DNA of 64,000 nucleotides from Gleimia europaea ACS-120-V-Col10b (GTDB lineage: Bacteria; Actinomycetota; Actinomycetes; Actinomycetales; Actinomycetaceae). The stretch covers positions 68,170-132,169 of the forward strand of contig NZ_KE150267.1 of NCBI RefSeq assembly GCF_000411155.1. Reading direction: 5' to 3'. The translations under genes were made by a program, and so were the position numbers. Shown in pieces: positions 1-8,878 of this stretch. The notes beneath the pieces were generated by a model that saw only the letters and a program-made list of their open reading frames with translations, did no database searches and was not told the DNA's origin. The number at the start of each line of letters is the position of its first letter. Within the stretch, counting starts at the first letter, position 1.

Positions 1-423
1 GCGCTGGTTCTCATTCGTGTAGTAGATCGCGGAGCGGTACTGCGTGCCCTGGTCATTGCCCTGCCGGTTGAGAGTAGTGGGGTCGTGGTTTTCCCAGAAC
101 GTCTTAAGAATTTGTTCGCCACTGATCTTGCGCGGGTCATAAACTACGCGGACGATTTCGGCGTGGCCGGTCTGACCCGTACACACCTCCTCATACGTGG
201 GGTTCAGAGTTGTTCCGCCCATGTATCCAACGGCCGTTGCGATAACGCCGGGCAGGTTCCACATGATGCGCTCCGCACCCCAGAAGCAACCCATGCCAAC
301 GTAGATCACTTCGTACGGTTCGTCCCAGGGCCCCTCCACGGGAGTGTTCAAAACGGGGTGGTTTCCAAGGTTAGAGGCAACCGGTGTTTGCCTGCCTGCA
401 ATAGTGCCGCTGTGAGTAGCCAT
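1..423 (-). CDS. msrA: Peptide methionine sulfoxide reductase MsrA (partial, runs off window edge)
   Basis: Reduces methionine-S-sulfoxide in proteins, using a catalytic cysteine recycled by thioredoxin. Reading down from an ATG at 423, the frame stays open to base 1 and gives 141 residues. The family signature GCFWG is at residues 45-49, with the catalytic Cys at 46, followed by GYMGG, the [16 protein letters not shown] block and a YRSAIYY segment, all in the order expected for MsrA. The roughly 40-residue lead before the core is like that of the longer, E. coli-type MsrA proteins. The C-terminal recycling cysteines lie outside the window. It is transcribed away from the AI-2E family permease gene. 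Family assignment is firm. Confidence 0.93.
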   Translation of the reverse strand, partial: MATHSGTIAGRQTPVASNLGNHPVLNTPVEGPWDEPYEVIYVGMGCFWGAERIMWNLPGVIATAVGYMGGTTLNPTYEEVCTGQTGHAEIVRVVYDPRKISGEQILKTFWENHDPTTLNRQGNDQGTQYRSAIYYTNENQR

Positions 424-544
424 GCTCGTCCTTTCTTTTGACTCACAAATTACATCCATGAGGCGCCCTCCGCGAGGGCATACGCTTAAAAACAGGGAAG
501 GCGGTATACTTCCTTGACGGCGGTATAAAGACTTTGGAGGTCAC

Positions 545-1975
545 ATGGCCAAGCGTCGCGCCACGCGAGTGAGCGATCTCTTCGACAGATTTTCCGAGCC
601 CCTCTTACGGGCTCGCGAGTCAATCCAGCCCGAACCGGTACGAGTGGAGCGGATTGAGTCCATGCCACATCCGGATAGGCGAGTGCAAGATCATGTGAGT
701 TGGCCGCTACAGGTGGCGGCCGCCTGGTCTTGGCGGATGGTAATTGTTGTCTTCGCCCTCGGTCTGATCGCCTACGGACTGTCATACGTTACAGTCATCG
801 CTATCCCGGTGGCGCTAGCACTGCTACTTGCCGTGTTGCTCGATCCTGTTAATCGTCTGTTTTACCGCAAGCTTGGCCTCCCGAAGGCCGCCAGTGCCAC
901 GCTCAGTTTGCTAATTGGTGTTGGGGTTGTGGCCGGCCTGATTTCGCTTTCTTCCTCGCAAATCATTTCGCAGTTTGGGGATCTCGTTTCGCGCGCAACG
1001 GACGGCTTCACGCGCCTAACCGAATGGCTGAAGACGGGGCCTCTTCCCATTGAGAGCGAAGCGGTAGATAAGTACTTAAACTCGCTAAATGACGAGATCA
1101 TTAATGCGGTTCAACACAACTCTCAGCGCCTCGCCTCTGGTGCTCTGTCCATCACGATCACGGTGGGCAACGTATTCACGGGCACTCTGATTGCGCTGTT
1201 CGTCCTGTTCTTCTTGCTGAAAGACGGACGCAAGATTTGGATCTGGTTCTTGCGTTGTATGCCGCAGCCGGCACGCGTTCCTCTTCACGAGGCTGCGGTT
1301 CGCGGTTGGACCACGCTCGGCTCGTACGCGAAGGCGCAGATCCTCGTGGCTGCGATTGACGCTACGGGTATTGGTTTGGGCGCTTACTTCCTCGGGGTTC
1401 CCCTCGCTATTCCGCTGGCCGTTCTAGTGTTCTTAGGCTCGTTCATTCCGATTGTGGGCGCGTTCTTTACCGGCACTATCGCAGTGTTGGTGGCGTTGGT
1501 GGATCAGGGCTTCATGACCGCAGTGTTCATGCTGATAGTTATTTTGGTTGTCCAACAGGTGGAGGGTAACGTGCTACAACCGTGGCTCATGTCTAACGCG
1601 GTCTCGCTTCACCCTGTTGCCGTGCTACTCGCGGTTGCGGCCGGCTCGCTCCTATTCGGTATTGCGGGCGCTCTGTTTGCCGTTCCGGTTCTGGCCTTCC
1701 TCAACACCTCTATCCTGTACCTGTATGGTTATGACAAGTTCCCCAATTTGGCTACCGATAACGAGCGCGCGGGCGGGCCTCCAGGATCTTTGGAGGAACA
1801 GATTTTGACCTCCTACGCTCCCAACATGCGCCGCGTCAATCCCGAGGCCGAGCCGACAGAAACAGTCGACGAGGATGAAGCAAGCGAAACGAAACCCAGC
1901 GAAGTACTATCTGGGGCTACGCAGGATGGGCTCGAGGAGGCTCCAGCTGAAAGTAGCGATGCGCCCAGCGAATAG
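545..1975 (+). CDS. AI-2E family (PerM/YhhT-like) membrane protein
   Basis: Polytopic membrane protein of 476 residues in the AI-2E exporter/PerM family. Substrates of most members are unknown, so AI-2 transport should not be assumed. The first 60 residues are charged and cytoplasmic. Hydrophobic segments follow from about residue 65 to 390, including paired helices near 70-100, a long soluble stretch at about 135-200 and a cluster of helices from 205 onward with the family-typical VEGNVLQPWLMSNAVSLHP region. The last 70 residues form an acidic, Glu/Ser/Thr-rich tail with no visible domain. The ATG at 545 is preceded by a good GGAGG site. It converges on greA across a shared terminator. Confidence 0.85.
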   Translation: MAKRRATRVSDLFDRFSEPLLRARESIQPEPVRVERIESMPHPDRRVQDHVSWPLQVAAAWSWRMVIVVFALGLIAYGLSYVTVIAIPVALALLLAVLLDPVNRLFYRKLGLPKAASATLSLLIGVGVVAGLISLSSSQIISQFGDLVSRATDGFTRLTEWLKTGPLPIESEAVDKYLNSLNDEIINAVQHNSQRLASGALSITITVGNVFTGTLIALFVLFFLLKDGRKIWIWFLRCMPQPARVPLHEAAVRGWTTLGSYAKAQILVAAIDATGIGLGAYFLGVPLAIPLAVLVFLGSFIPIVGAFFTGTIAVLVALVDQGFMTAVFMLIVILVVQQVEGNVLQPWLMSNAVSLHPVAVLLAVAAGSLLFGIAGALFAVPVLAFLNTSILYLYGYDKFPNLATDNERAGGPPGSLEEQILTSYAPNMRRVNPEAEPTETVDEDEASETKPSEVLSGATQDGLEEAPAESSDAPSE

Positions 1976-2101
1976 TTCGACCCTCGCGGGGTAGCCCAAG
2001 GTAGAAGATAGCGTGATCTTCGCGTACCGGGCGTTACGCGTGGGTTAGCCTGGCGCAACGTAGCGCGCCGCAGCTGCGGATAATAATTCGGATAATAAAT
2101 A

Positions 2102-2152
2102 AAATGGTGGCGATTCCAAGGAAAAGGAAGTTTCCTGGAACCGCCACCATTT
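2102..2152. terminator. Bidirectional terminator between AI-2E permease and greA
   Basis: Long inverted repeat with arms at 2102-2124 and 2131-2152, starting AAATGGTGGCG and ending CGCCACCATTT, with one small mismatch. The A-run on one side and T-run on the other suit termination of both convergent genes. Confidence 0.8.
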
Positions 2153-2172
2153 GGATGCGTGTTATTTGCGCA

Positions 2173-2652
2173 TTAACCCTTGTACGGGACGGCGTCGATG
2201 ATTTTCACCGCGATTTCCTTGCCGTTGGGGGCGTAGTAAGAGACGGTGTCGCCCTTCTTCGCACCCATGATGGCTTCGCCAAGTGGAGCGTCAGGTGAGT
2301 ACACCTCGACGCCCAGGCCGGTGCCGGTCATGCGTGAACCGAGTAGGAACTCTGAACGCTCACCCATGATCTCAGCGGTAACCATCATGCCGAGCTCAAC
2401 AACGCCGTCATCAGCGGGCGTTTCTCCAACCTCAGCTTCTTTAAGAAGATTCTCAAGCTGCTGGATACGCGTCTCGTTCATCGACTGCTCGTCACGAGCA
2501 GCATGGTATCCGCCGTTCTCTTTGAGGTCGCCTTCTTGACGTGCCTCGTCGATTTTGCGCGCAATCTCAGCGCGCAACTGCGTGGAACGGTGCGTGAGCT
2601 CTTCCTTGAGCCGGTCGTATGCTTCCTGCGTCAACCAAGTTTTTTCGGCCAT
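2173..2652 (-). CDS. greA: Transcription elongation factor GreA
   Basis: Binds the RNA polymerase secondary channel and stimulates cleavage of backtracked transcripts. The 159 residues match the family length. The N-terminal half (about 1-75) is a charged antiparallel coiled coil with the ARKIDEARQEGDLKENGGYHAA segment, which contains the conserved acidic tip. The C-terminal half is the FKBP-like domain with SPDAPLGEAIMGAKKGD and a final VKIIDAVPYKG-type strand. The ATG at 2652 has an AGGGAGGG ribosome site just upstream. It is a single gene ending at the shared hairpin. Confidence 0.95.
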   Translation of the reverse strand: MAEKTWLTQEAYDRLKEELTHRSTQLRAEIARKIDEARQEGDLKENGGYHAARDEQSMNETRIQQLENLLKEAEVGETPADDGVVELGMMVTAEIMGERSEFLLGSRMTGTGLGVEVYSPDAPLGEAIMGAKKGDTVSYYAPNGKEIAVKIIDAVPYKG

Positions 2653-2748
2653 TGGGCCCTCCCTATAAAACGAACGACGCCGCGACTTGGAAAAGAAAAT
2701 CCAAGCCGCAGGCGCGAGACGTGATCACTCTAGCAAGGAAAACGGGGT

Positions 2749-3459
2749 TTAGGTAGCTGACAGCACCGCGATAAACGCCGCAACGCAATGAGTTACCCAT
2801 CCGGCAACCGTGAGTGAGTGAAACACTTCGTGGAATCCGAAAATGCGAGCACTAGGACCGGGCCATTTGAATCCGTACACGAGGGCGCCGAGCGTATAGC
2901 AGATACCGCCGGCAACAAGTAGCCACACAACCGCCGGGCCGCCCGATTGCCACATGTCTGGTAGGTACCACAGAGCTACCCAGCCGAGTACCACGTAAAT
3001 CGGGGTGGTGAACCACCGGGGAGCGCTGGGCCAGAACACGGCTGTGCCGATACCAAGCGCCGCCCCGATCCACACGATCAGTAACACCTTGGTGGCTTGC
3101 GCCGGGGTTAGTAGCGCCACACAGATCGGCGTGTACGTGCCCGCGATGAGTAGGAAAATATTTGAATGGTCAAAGCGGCGTAGCAGTGCGTTGGTCTTGG
3201 GGCCCCAATTCCCGCGGTGATATAGCGCGGACATGCCGAACAGAAGCATGCTACACACCAGGTAAACAGCTGACGCCCACCTCGTTCCCATTGTGGGAGC
3301 AAGGATCAACAGGACGAGGGCAGCGAAAAACGCCAGAGGAGTTGTTACAAGGTGAATCCAGCCGCGCATCAGGGGTTTGACTGAGGCAGGTGCAGACGGC
3401 CTAGCCAGCATTGAACCGCGCGCCGATAGGGCAGTGTCAGTATGGGTTTGAATTTGCAT
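2749..3459 (-). CDS. Hemolysin III / PAQR family membrane protein (TrhA-like)
   Basis: A 236-residue protein with about seven hydrophobic segments beginning near residue 35. It shows the conserved histidine-containing patches of the family: LYHRGNW in the second helix region, DHSNIFLLIAGTYTP, and HEVFHSLTVAGWVTH near the end. Members have been linked to membrane homeostasis; haemolysis is a historical name only. The start at 3459 has GGAGC upstream. The gene is divergent from uppS, and the 145-bp space between them holds a nested palindrome that may control one or both. Family is clear; role is uncertain. Confidence 0.85.
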   Translation of the reverse strand: MQIQTHTDTALSARGSMLARPSAPASVKPLMRGWIHLVTTPLAFFAALVLLILAPTMGTRWASAVYLVCSMLLFGMSALYHRGNWGPKTNALLRRFDHSNIFLLIAGTYTPICVALLTPAQATKVLLIVWIGAALGIGTAVFWPSAPRWFTTPIYVVLGWVALWYLPDMWQSGGPAVVWLLVAGGICYTLGALVYGFKWPGPSARIFGFHEVFHSLTVAGWVTHCVAAFIAVLSAT

Positions 3460-3469
3460 TTCTGCTCCA

Positions 3470-3512
3470 TAACTTACGGTGTCGTAACTTAAGGTTACGC
3501 GCGCGTAAGTTA
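3470..3512. promoter_or_regulatory. Nested palindromic operator candidate between trhA-like gene and uppS
   Basis: Two inverted repeats share exactly the same centre (base 3491). The outer arms are TAACTTACG (3470-3478) and CGTAAGTTA (3504-3512). The inner arms are CGTAAC (3483-3488) and GTTACG (3494-3499). A -10-like TATTAT lies at 3526-3531, reading toward uppS, so the downstream arm would cover its -35 region. Layout of this kind is typical of operators bound by two repressor dimers, such as TetR-type sites. No regulator gene is adjacent, so the identity of the binder is open. Confidence 0.6.
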
Positions 3513-3604
3513 GCGGTCAAGAAGGTATTATCTTCAATCCCGATCGAACCTCATCTACTATCGAAGCAAGGGGAGCGTAAAATCGTATTGAGAAGGAGTG
3601 AGGG

Positions 3605-4369
3605 ATGGAAAACCGTTTGCTATACAGCCTGTACGAAAAACGGCTGGTGTCTGAACTCGCTCCAGAACGACTGCCTAAACATGTGGGCGTGATCTTGGAT
3701 GGAAATCGCAGGTGGGCGCGCGAGGGCGGCAATGCTACCGCTTATGGACACCGCAAAGGCGCCGATAAGATCACCGAGTTCTTGCAGTGGGCCGAGGAGC
3801 TTGGCATTAAGATAGTCACCCTCTGGATGCTGTCAACCGACAATTTGGATAGGGATGAGGCCGAGCTTCGCCCACTGCTTAAAATCATCGCGGAAGCTGC
3901 CCGGCGCCTGGCAGACGATGGGCGATGGAATCTAAAGTTTGTTGGTGACCTTTCGCTGCTGCCCGATGACATTCGAGAAGAACTTGAAGACTGTCTGGTT
4001 TCTACGAAAGACCGTGGGCCAGGGTCTCTGGATGTCAACATTGCCGTCGGCTACGGCGGTCGCCACGAGATTACCGACGCTGTTCGTGCGCTCCTTCGTG
4101 CATACTCACAAAAGGGCTTGAGCATTGATGAGGTCGCGGATGTCTTGACCGTGGATGACATCACTGATCACCTTTACACTGCCGGAGTGCCGGATCCTGA
4201 CCTGGTGATTCGAACGTCTGGAGAGCAGCGACTCTCGGGATTCCTGCTCTGGCAGTCAGTACATTCGGAGTTCTATTTCACCGAGGCTTACTGGCCCGAC
4301 TTTAGGCGAGTTGACTTCCTGCGCGCGCTACGTGACTTCGGGCAGCGTGAACGCCGCCTCGGTAAGTAA
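3605..4369 (+). CDS. uppS: Isoprenyl (cis-prenyl) diphosphate synthase, UppS family
   Basis: Condenses isopentenyl diphosphate units in cis to make the polyprenyl carrier lipid used in cell-wall synthesis. The 254 residues match the family. The P-loop-like motif GVILDGNRRWA puts the catalytic Asp at residue 32. Further on come ADKI, TLWMLSTDNL, GYGGRHEI and the C-terminal RTSGEQRLSGFLLWQ block with the substrate-binding Arg and Ser residues. An AAGGAGTGAGGG ribosome site precedes the ATG. Actinobacteria often carry two such enzymes of different chain length (for example omega,E,Z-FPP and decaprenyl synthases); the sequence alone does not tell me which this is. Confidence 0.92.
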   Translation: MENRLLYSLYEKRLVSELAPERLPKHVGVILDGNRRWAREGGNATAYGHRKGADKITEFLQWAEELGIKIVTLWMLSTDNLDRDEAELRPLLKIIAEAARRLADDGRWNLKFVGDLSLLPDDIREELEDCLVSTKDRGPGSLDVNIAVGYGGRHEITDAVRALLRAYSQKGLSIDEVADVLTVDDITDHLYTAGVPDPDLVIRTSGEQRLSGFLLWQSVHSEFYFTEAYWPDFRRVDFLRALRDFGQRERRLGK

Positions 4370-4461
4370 AATCACTTTGTTTCCCACCCTGACTTTTCGT
4401 TGGAGTGGAGCGCGAAAAGCATGTTCTCAGTGGGTAAGTGAGTAACTTTGCACACATGTCT

Positions 4462-4473
4462 GACCAATTGGTC
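4462..4473. promoter_or_regulatory. Perfect 12-bp palindrome upstream of pflB
   Basis: GACCAATTGGTC is a perfect palindrome 60 bases before the pflB start. It does not look like a Rex, FNR or ArcA site. It could be an operator for the fermentation operon, but the evidence is only position and symmetry. Confidence 0.35.
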
Positions 4474-4533
4474 GTTATGTTGGGTATCGTGGTGAATGAA
4501 AATGGTATCGAATATGTGAAATCGGAGGGTTTA

Positions 4534-6642
4534 ATGTCATTTATCTCCGTCGACGAGCACGCTGGCCGTGAAAAAGTCGATTTTGCCGAGTGGGAAGGTT
4601 TCAACACCGGAAACTGGGACTGGGAAATCGATGTCCGAGACTTTATACAACGTAACTACACCCCCTACCTGGGTGAAGCAGATTTCCTCTCTGGTCCCAC
4701 GGAAAAAACTTTGCGTCTATGGCAGACGCTTGAGGAAAAGTACCTCTCGGAAGAACGTAAGCGCCGCGTCTACGATGTCGATCTTGACACTCCGGCCGAC
4801 GTTGATGCTTTCGAAGCGGGCTACATCAGCGAAGATGACGATGTTGTCGTTGGCCTCCAGACCGATGTTCCGCTGAAGCGCGCGATGATGCCCGCCGGTG
4901 GGTGGCGCATGGTGGAAACCGCCATCAGGGAAGCTGGCAAAGAGCCGAACGAAGAAGTGAAGAAGATCTTCACGAAGTACCGTAAGACTCACAACGATGC
5001 GGTGTTCGACATTTACACGCCGCGTATTCGCGCGGCCCGCTCCTCGCACATCATCACCGGTCTGCCCGACGCGTACGGACGCGGCCGCATTATCGGTGAT
5101 TACCGTCGCGTAGCGCTTTACGGTGTTGACTACCTGATCGCGCAGAAGCAGGCTGACAAGGATCGCTTTGCGAATCAGCCTTTCTCGGAGGATTGGGCGC
5201 GTGATCGCGAAGAAATTGCGGAGCAGATTAAGGCTTTGAACAAGCTGAAGAACATGGCCTCAAAGTACGGATTCGATATTTCGCGTCCGGCAAATACGGC
5301 TAAGGAAGCCGTGCAATGGACCTACTTCGGCTACCTCGGTTCGATTAAATCGCAAGATGGCGCCGCAATGTCGTTTGGCCGTCTCTCTGGTTTCTTCGAC
5401 ATCTACTTTGAGCGTGACTTCGCTCGCGGCATCCTCACGGAGGAAGAGGCTCAGGAAATCATCGATGCGTTGGTCATCAAGTTGCGCATCGTCCGTTTTT
5501 TGCGTACCGAAGCTTACGACCAGATTTTCTCCGGTGACCCGTACTGGGCAACCTGGTCTGACGGTGGTTTTGGCACGGACGGGCGCACGCTCGTAACCAA
5601 GACCTCGTTCCGTCTGTTGCAGACGCTGGTGAACCTCGGCCCTGCTCCCGAGCCGAACATCACGATCTTCTGGTCCCACGAGCTTCCCGAGGGATACAAG
5701 AAGTTCTGCGCTAAAGTCTCGATTGAGACGTCCTCAATCCAGTACGAATCAGATCACCAGATCCGTGACCGTTGGGGCGATGACGCCGCTATTGCATGCT
5801 GCGTATCCCCGATGAAGGTCGGCAAGCAGATGCAGTTCTTTGGCGCCCGCGTAAACTCGGCCAAAGCCCTCCTATACGCCATTAACGGTGGTCGCGACGA
5901 GGTTTCAGGCAAGCTGATTGTGCCTGACCACGCTCCGGTTGAGGGGGACGGCCCGCTGGACTTTGACGACGTGTGGGAAAAGTATGAGCAAATGCTCGAT
6001 TGGGTGATCGGCACCTACGTTGAGGCGCTGAACATCATCCACTACTGCCACGATCGCTACGCGTACGAGTCTATGGAAATGGCGCTGCATGACTCTGAGA
6101 TCACCCGCACGATGGGTTGTGGCATTGCCGGCCTGTCGATTGTTGCGGACTCACTGTCTGCAATCAAGTACGCGAAGGTAACCCCTGTTCGTGACGAAAC
6201 TGGCCTCGTGGTCGATTACGTCACTGAGGGCGACTTCCCGCGTTACGGTAATGACGATGACCGTGCTGATGACATCGCGGCAACGATCGTTCACACTGTG
6301 ATGGAGAAAATCAAGGCCATCCCGATGTACCGCAACGCAATCCCCACCCAGTCGGTGCTGACGATCACTTCAAACGTGGTTTATGGCAAGGCCACGGGTT
6401 CGTTCCCGTCGGGTCACCAGGCTGGCACGCCGTTCGCTCCGGGGGCAAACCCAGAAAATGGTGCGGACACGCACGGAATGCTCGCCTCTATGCTTTCGGT
6501 TGGCAAGCTCGACTACTCCGACGCGTTGGACGGTATTTCGCTTACCAACACGATCATTCCTTCGTCCTTGGGACGAAACTTGGAAGAACAGATTGAGAAC
6601 CTCGTCGGTATCATGGATGCCGGCTTTATCAAGAAGGACTAG
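4534..6642 (+). CDS. pflB: Pyruvate formate-lyase catalytic chain lacking its glycyl-radical domain
   Basis: Converts pyruvate and CoA to acetyl-CoA and formate in anaerobic metabolism. The ATG at 4534 is preferred over in-frame upstream starts because a GGAGGG site sits just before it; this gives 702 residues. The active-site pair is Cys422-Cys423 in IACCVSPM, as in E. coli PflB (Cys418/419). The chain stops after [15 protein letters not shown], the point where E. coli PflB goes on for some 65 residues containing the radical glycine. No RVSGYA-type glycine loop exists in this chain. That segment is encoded by the next gene, so this protein should be inactive alone. It is the first gene of an operon with the small radical protein and pflA. 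Confidence 0.93.
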   Translation: MSFISVDEHAGREKVDFAEWEGFNTGNWDWEIDVRDFIQRNYTPYLGEADFLSGPTEKTLRLWQTLEEKYLSEERKRRVYDVDLDTPADVDAFEAGYISEDDDVVVGLQTDVPLKRAMMPAGGWRMVETAIREAGKEPNEEVKKIFTKYRKTHNDAVFDIYTPRIRAARSSHIITGLPDAYGRGRIIGDYRRVALYGVDYLIAQKQADKDRFANQPFSEDWARDREEIAEQIKALNKLKNMASKYGFDISRPANTAKEAVQWTYFGYLGSIKSQDGAAMSFGRLSGFFDIYFERDFARGILTEEEAQEIIDALVIKLRIVRFLRTEAYDQIFSGDPYWATWSDGGFGTDGRTLVTKTSFRLLQTLVNLGPAPEPNITIFWSHELPEGYKKFCAKVSIETSSIQYESDHQIRDRWGDDAAIACCVSPMKVGKQMQFFGARVNSAKALLYAINGGRDEVSGKLIVPDHAPVEGDGPLDFDDVWEKYEQMLDWVIGTYVEALNIIHYCHDRYAYESMEMALHDSEITRTMGCGIAGLSIVADSLSAIKYAKVTPVRDETGLVVDYVTEGDFPRYGNDDDRADDIAATIVHTVMEKIKAIPMYRNAIPTQSVLTITSNVVYGKATGSFPSGHQAGTPFAPGANPENGADTHGMLASMLSVGKLDYSDALDGISLTNTIIPSSLGRNLEEQIENLVGIMDAGFIKKD

Positions 6643-6646
6643 CAAA

Positions 6647-6898
6647 ATGACTGTAAAGAGCTTTGATGAACGCCTCGCATCGATGAAGGCAAGCCGTGAA
6701 GCCACTGGCGGTGTTGAGGGTCTGTACCACGCCAACATCAACGTGTTGAACCGAGATACCCTTGAGGACGCAATGGAGAACCCGGAGAAGTACCCACAGC
6801 TTACGGTGCGCGTGTCTGGCTACGCCGTTAACTTCGTGCGCCTTACGCGCGAGCAGCAGCTTGACGTGCTCTCTCGTACCTTCCATGCAGGTATGTAA
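6647..6898 (+). CDS. grcA: Separate glycyl-radical domain protein of PFL (GrcA/YfiD-like)
   Basis: An 83-residue protein equal to the C-terminal domain of pyruvate formate-lyase. The radical loop [11 protein letters not shown] places the radical glycine at residue 58, preceded by [12 protein letters not shown] and followed by [14 protein letters not shown], matching E. coli PflB and GrcA. It starts 4 bases after the pflB stop in a different frame, with its own AGAAGGA ribosome site inside the end of pflB. About 20 residues at the N-terminus have no counterpart in one-piece PFL. Since PflB here has no radical glycine, this chain probably supplies it in trans all the time, rather than only as an oxygen-damage spare part as in E. 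coli. Confidence 0.9.
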   Translation: MTVKSFDERLASMKASREATGGVEGLYHANINVLNRDTLEDAMENPEKYPQLTVRVSGYAVNFVRLTREQQLDVLSRTFHAGM

Positions 6899-6903
6899 GC
6901 AGA

Positions 6904-7818
6904 TTGAGTGACGTAACTTCGGGGCGGGCTTCGCTTGCTGGGTCTTCCGGGTATTCGGAAGGTTCAACGGGGGAGTACCGCCCCGATCCTTTGGAATATG
7001 AGGTTCCCCGCGCGCAAGGTGCGGGGCTGAACGGTATTGCTCCGGCCCCGCACATGGAGCGAGCTGAGCACTTTCAGGCCGTTCGCGAGGGCAGGCTAGG
7101 CTCGGTTCATTCGTGGGAGCTTGTCACCGCGATGGATGGGCCAGGAACGCGGGCAACCGTGTTCTTCTCGGGATGCCCCCTGCGCTGCGTGTACTGCCAT
7201 AATCCGGACACACTGTACATGCGTAAGGGCACTCCAGTTTTGCTTGAAGACCTCATGGATCGTTTGCGTCGGTACAAGACGATCTTCAAAGTAACGGACG
7301 GTGGTGTAACGTTCTCTGGCGGCGAGCCTTTGATGCAGCCTGCGTTCCTGGCAAACCTGCTTCGCGCGTGCAAGGAAGAGGGGATTCACACCACGATCGA
7401 CACTTCGGGAAATCTGGGTGTGAACTGCTCGGATGAAATGCTTGCCGACATTGATCTGGTGCTTTTGGATGTTAAGGCAGGGGATCAGCAGACGTACTTC
7501 AAGACCACTAAGGCACAGCTGGAACCGACTATCGCGTTTGGTGACAGGTTGGCGCAGCTCGGTAAGCGGGTGTGGGTTCGTTTCGTGCTGGTTCCAGGTC
7601 TTACGGACAAAAAAGAAAACATTGAGACCGTGGCTGACATCGTGGCGAGGTGGCCTAATGTTGAGCGTGTTGAGGTGCTTCCGTTCCACCAGATGGCGCG
7701 GGACAAGTGGGACGTGCTGGGCATGGAGTATGAGTTGGAAGACGTGGAGCCTCCCACGCCAGAAAAAACTGAAGCCGCGCGCGAGGTGTTTCGGTCCCGT
7801 GGGATTGAAACCCACTAA
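6904..7818 (+). CDS. pflA: Pyruvate formate-lyase activating enzyme (radical SAM)
   Basis: A [4Fe-4S] radical SAM enzyme that abstracts hydrogen from the PFL glycine to form the protein radical. The cluster motif CPLRCVYC gives Cys91, Cys95 and Cys98, followed by the GGEP motif in VTFSGGEPLMQ and the C-terminal VEVLPFHQMARDKW region typical of PflA. The TTG at 6904 follows the radical-protein stop by 5 bases and gives 304 residues, about 50 more than usual. The extra N-terminus is Gly/Ser/Pro-rich without a domain. An ATG at 7054 would give 254 residues but has no ribosome site. The gene ends before a strong hairpin. Confidence 0.92.
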   Translation: MSDVTSGRASLAGSSGYSEGSTGEYRPDPLEYEVPRAQGAGLNGIAPAPHMERAEHFQAVREGRLGSVHSWELVTAMDGPGTRATVFFSGCPLRCVYCHNPDTLYMRKGTPVLLEDLMDRLRRYKTIFKVTDGGVTFSGGEPLMQPAFLANLLRACKEEGIHTTIDTSGNLGVNCSDEMLADIDLVLLDVKAGDQQTYFKTTKAQLEPTIAFGDRLAQLGKRVWVRFVLVPGLTDKKENIETVADIVARWPNVERVEVLPFHQMARDKWDVLGMEYELEDVEPPTPEKTEAAREVFRSRGIETH

Positions 7819-7873
7819 CCAAACCGGTAACGGTTCTAGCACTCGCCGTGCTTGTTCAGATTCACGCTCAGAG

Positions 7874-7905
7874 AAACGGCGGTTCAAAATATTGAACCGC
7901 CGTTT
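7874..7905. terminator. Bidirectional terminator after pflA and the PfkB kinase
   Basis: Perfect inverted repeat, arms 7874-7887 and 7892-7905 (AAACGGCGGTTCAA and its complement), 4-base loop, A/T runs at both ends. It lies between two convergent genes. Confidence 0.85.
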
Positions 7906-7929
7906 GGCTTTGCAACGCTTACGCGTTGT

Positions 7930-8844
7930 TTAGATGAGTTCTTTCTTCCACGGAGGGTTGGCTCCGGCGCGTGAAACGGTGATTGCAGAGATGGAGCCGG
8001 CCCGGCCCAGTAAACGGATCACGCATTCGCGGTCAATGTGGGCAAGAGCGTAGCGGTTGTTTGCCCCGAGCAGGTTTTCGCTCCAGAGCGCGTCGATCAG
8101 GCCGCCCATGAACGAGTCCCCCGCCCCAACCGTGTCCACGACTTTCACGTCGGCTGCGGGAAGGTGTACGGTCTCATCCCCGAAGTATGCGCTTACCCCG
8201 TCACCGCCTCTGGTTACAACCACCAGGGAGGGGCCTAGCTCTAGCCACTCGCGCGCCACCTGCTCGATATTGGAGTTACCTGTGAGCCACTCGGCGTCCT
8301 CATCCGACATTTTCACAACATCGGCGAGACGAACGCACTCTTTGACGCGTTCGTATGCTTTAGCAGGATCGCCCATGATGGTGGGACGCGCGTTCGGGTC
8401 GTAGGTTACGATGGCCACGTCTCGCGCTTTTTCCAAAAGCCGCACGACGCCGCTACCGCCCGGTTCCAAGGTGGCGGCAATGGAACCGGAGTGCACAACA
8501 ACGGTATCTTCAGCGATTTCACAGTCCGGCAGTTTCCACTCGATGTCGAACGTGTAGGTGGCGGCGCCCGTTTCATCCAGCCGGGCAAGAGCGGTAGAGG
8601 TTTTCTCGGCGCGTAGCGATTCTTCGCCCACAATCACGTTGGATTCTTCGAGGTGTTTGCGCACGAGCTGCCCGCGCGCATCCGAGCCCAGCCAGGTGAG
8701 TAGGCGAGCGGTGCGTTCAAGCCGGCCGAGCGTAAGAGCAACGTTTGCGGGGGAACCGCCAGGAATCTCCTTTGACTCACCGCGTAGGGGAACAACGATG
8801 TCCACCAGGGCTTCACCGACTACCAGTGCATTTGGATTAATCAT
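7930..8844 (-). CDS. PfkB family carbohydrate kinase (fructokinase-like)
   Basis: ATP-dependent sugar kinase of the ribokinase/PfkB fold, 304 residues. The N-terminal signature GGSPANVALTLGRL (near residue 30) and the C-terminal DTVGAGDSFMGGLIDAL motif with the catalytic Asp (about residue 240-250) are both present. Length and overall pattern resemble bacterial fructokinases, but the sugar cannot be fixed from sequence. It follows xseA and xseB on the same strand with short gaps, so it may be co-transcribed with them, though no functional link is obvious. Confidence 0.87.
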   Translation of the reverse strand: MINPNALVVGEALVDIVVPLRGESKEIPGGSPANVALTLGRLERTARLLTWLGSDARGQLVRKHLEESNVIVGEESLRAEKTSTALARLDETGAATYTFDIEWKLPDCEIAEDTVVVHSGSIAATLEPGGSGVVRLLEKARDVAIVTYDPNARPTIMGDPAKAYERVKECVRLADVVKMSDEDAEWLTGNSNIEQVAREWLELGPSLVVVTRGGDGVSAYFGDETVHLPAADVKVVDTVGAGDSFMGGLIDALWSENLLGANNRYALAHIDRECVIRLLGRAGSISAITVSRAGANPPWKKELI

Positions 8845-8878
8845 TACCCGTCCAAACTCTCGAGATTTACCTCTCAGT

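Noticed and set aside
4391..4418. Inverted repeat CTTTTCG / CGAAAAG after uppS as a terminator
   Set aside because: The stem is A/T-rich with a 14-base loop and no T-run, so too weak to support.
4438..4533. Longer N-terminus for PflB
   Set aside because: The 32 extra codons are not PFL-like, and a strong GGAGGG site lies just before the ATG at 4534.
6383..6646. Open frame upstream of and continuous with the small radical protein
   Set aside because: It overlaps pflB in another frame and is Arg/Ser-rich, as expected of a shadow frame. The ATG at 6647 with a ribosome site is the real start.
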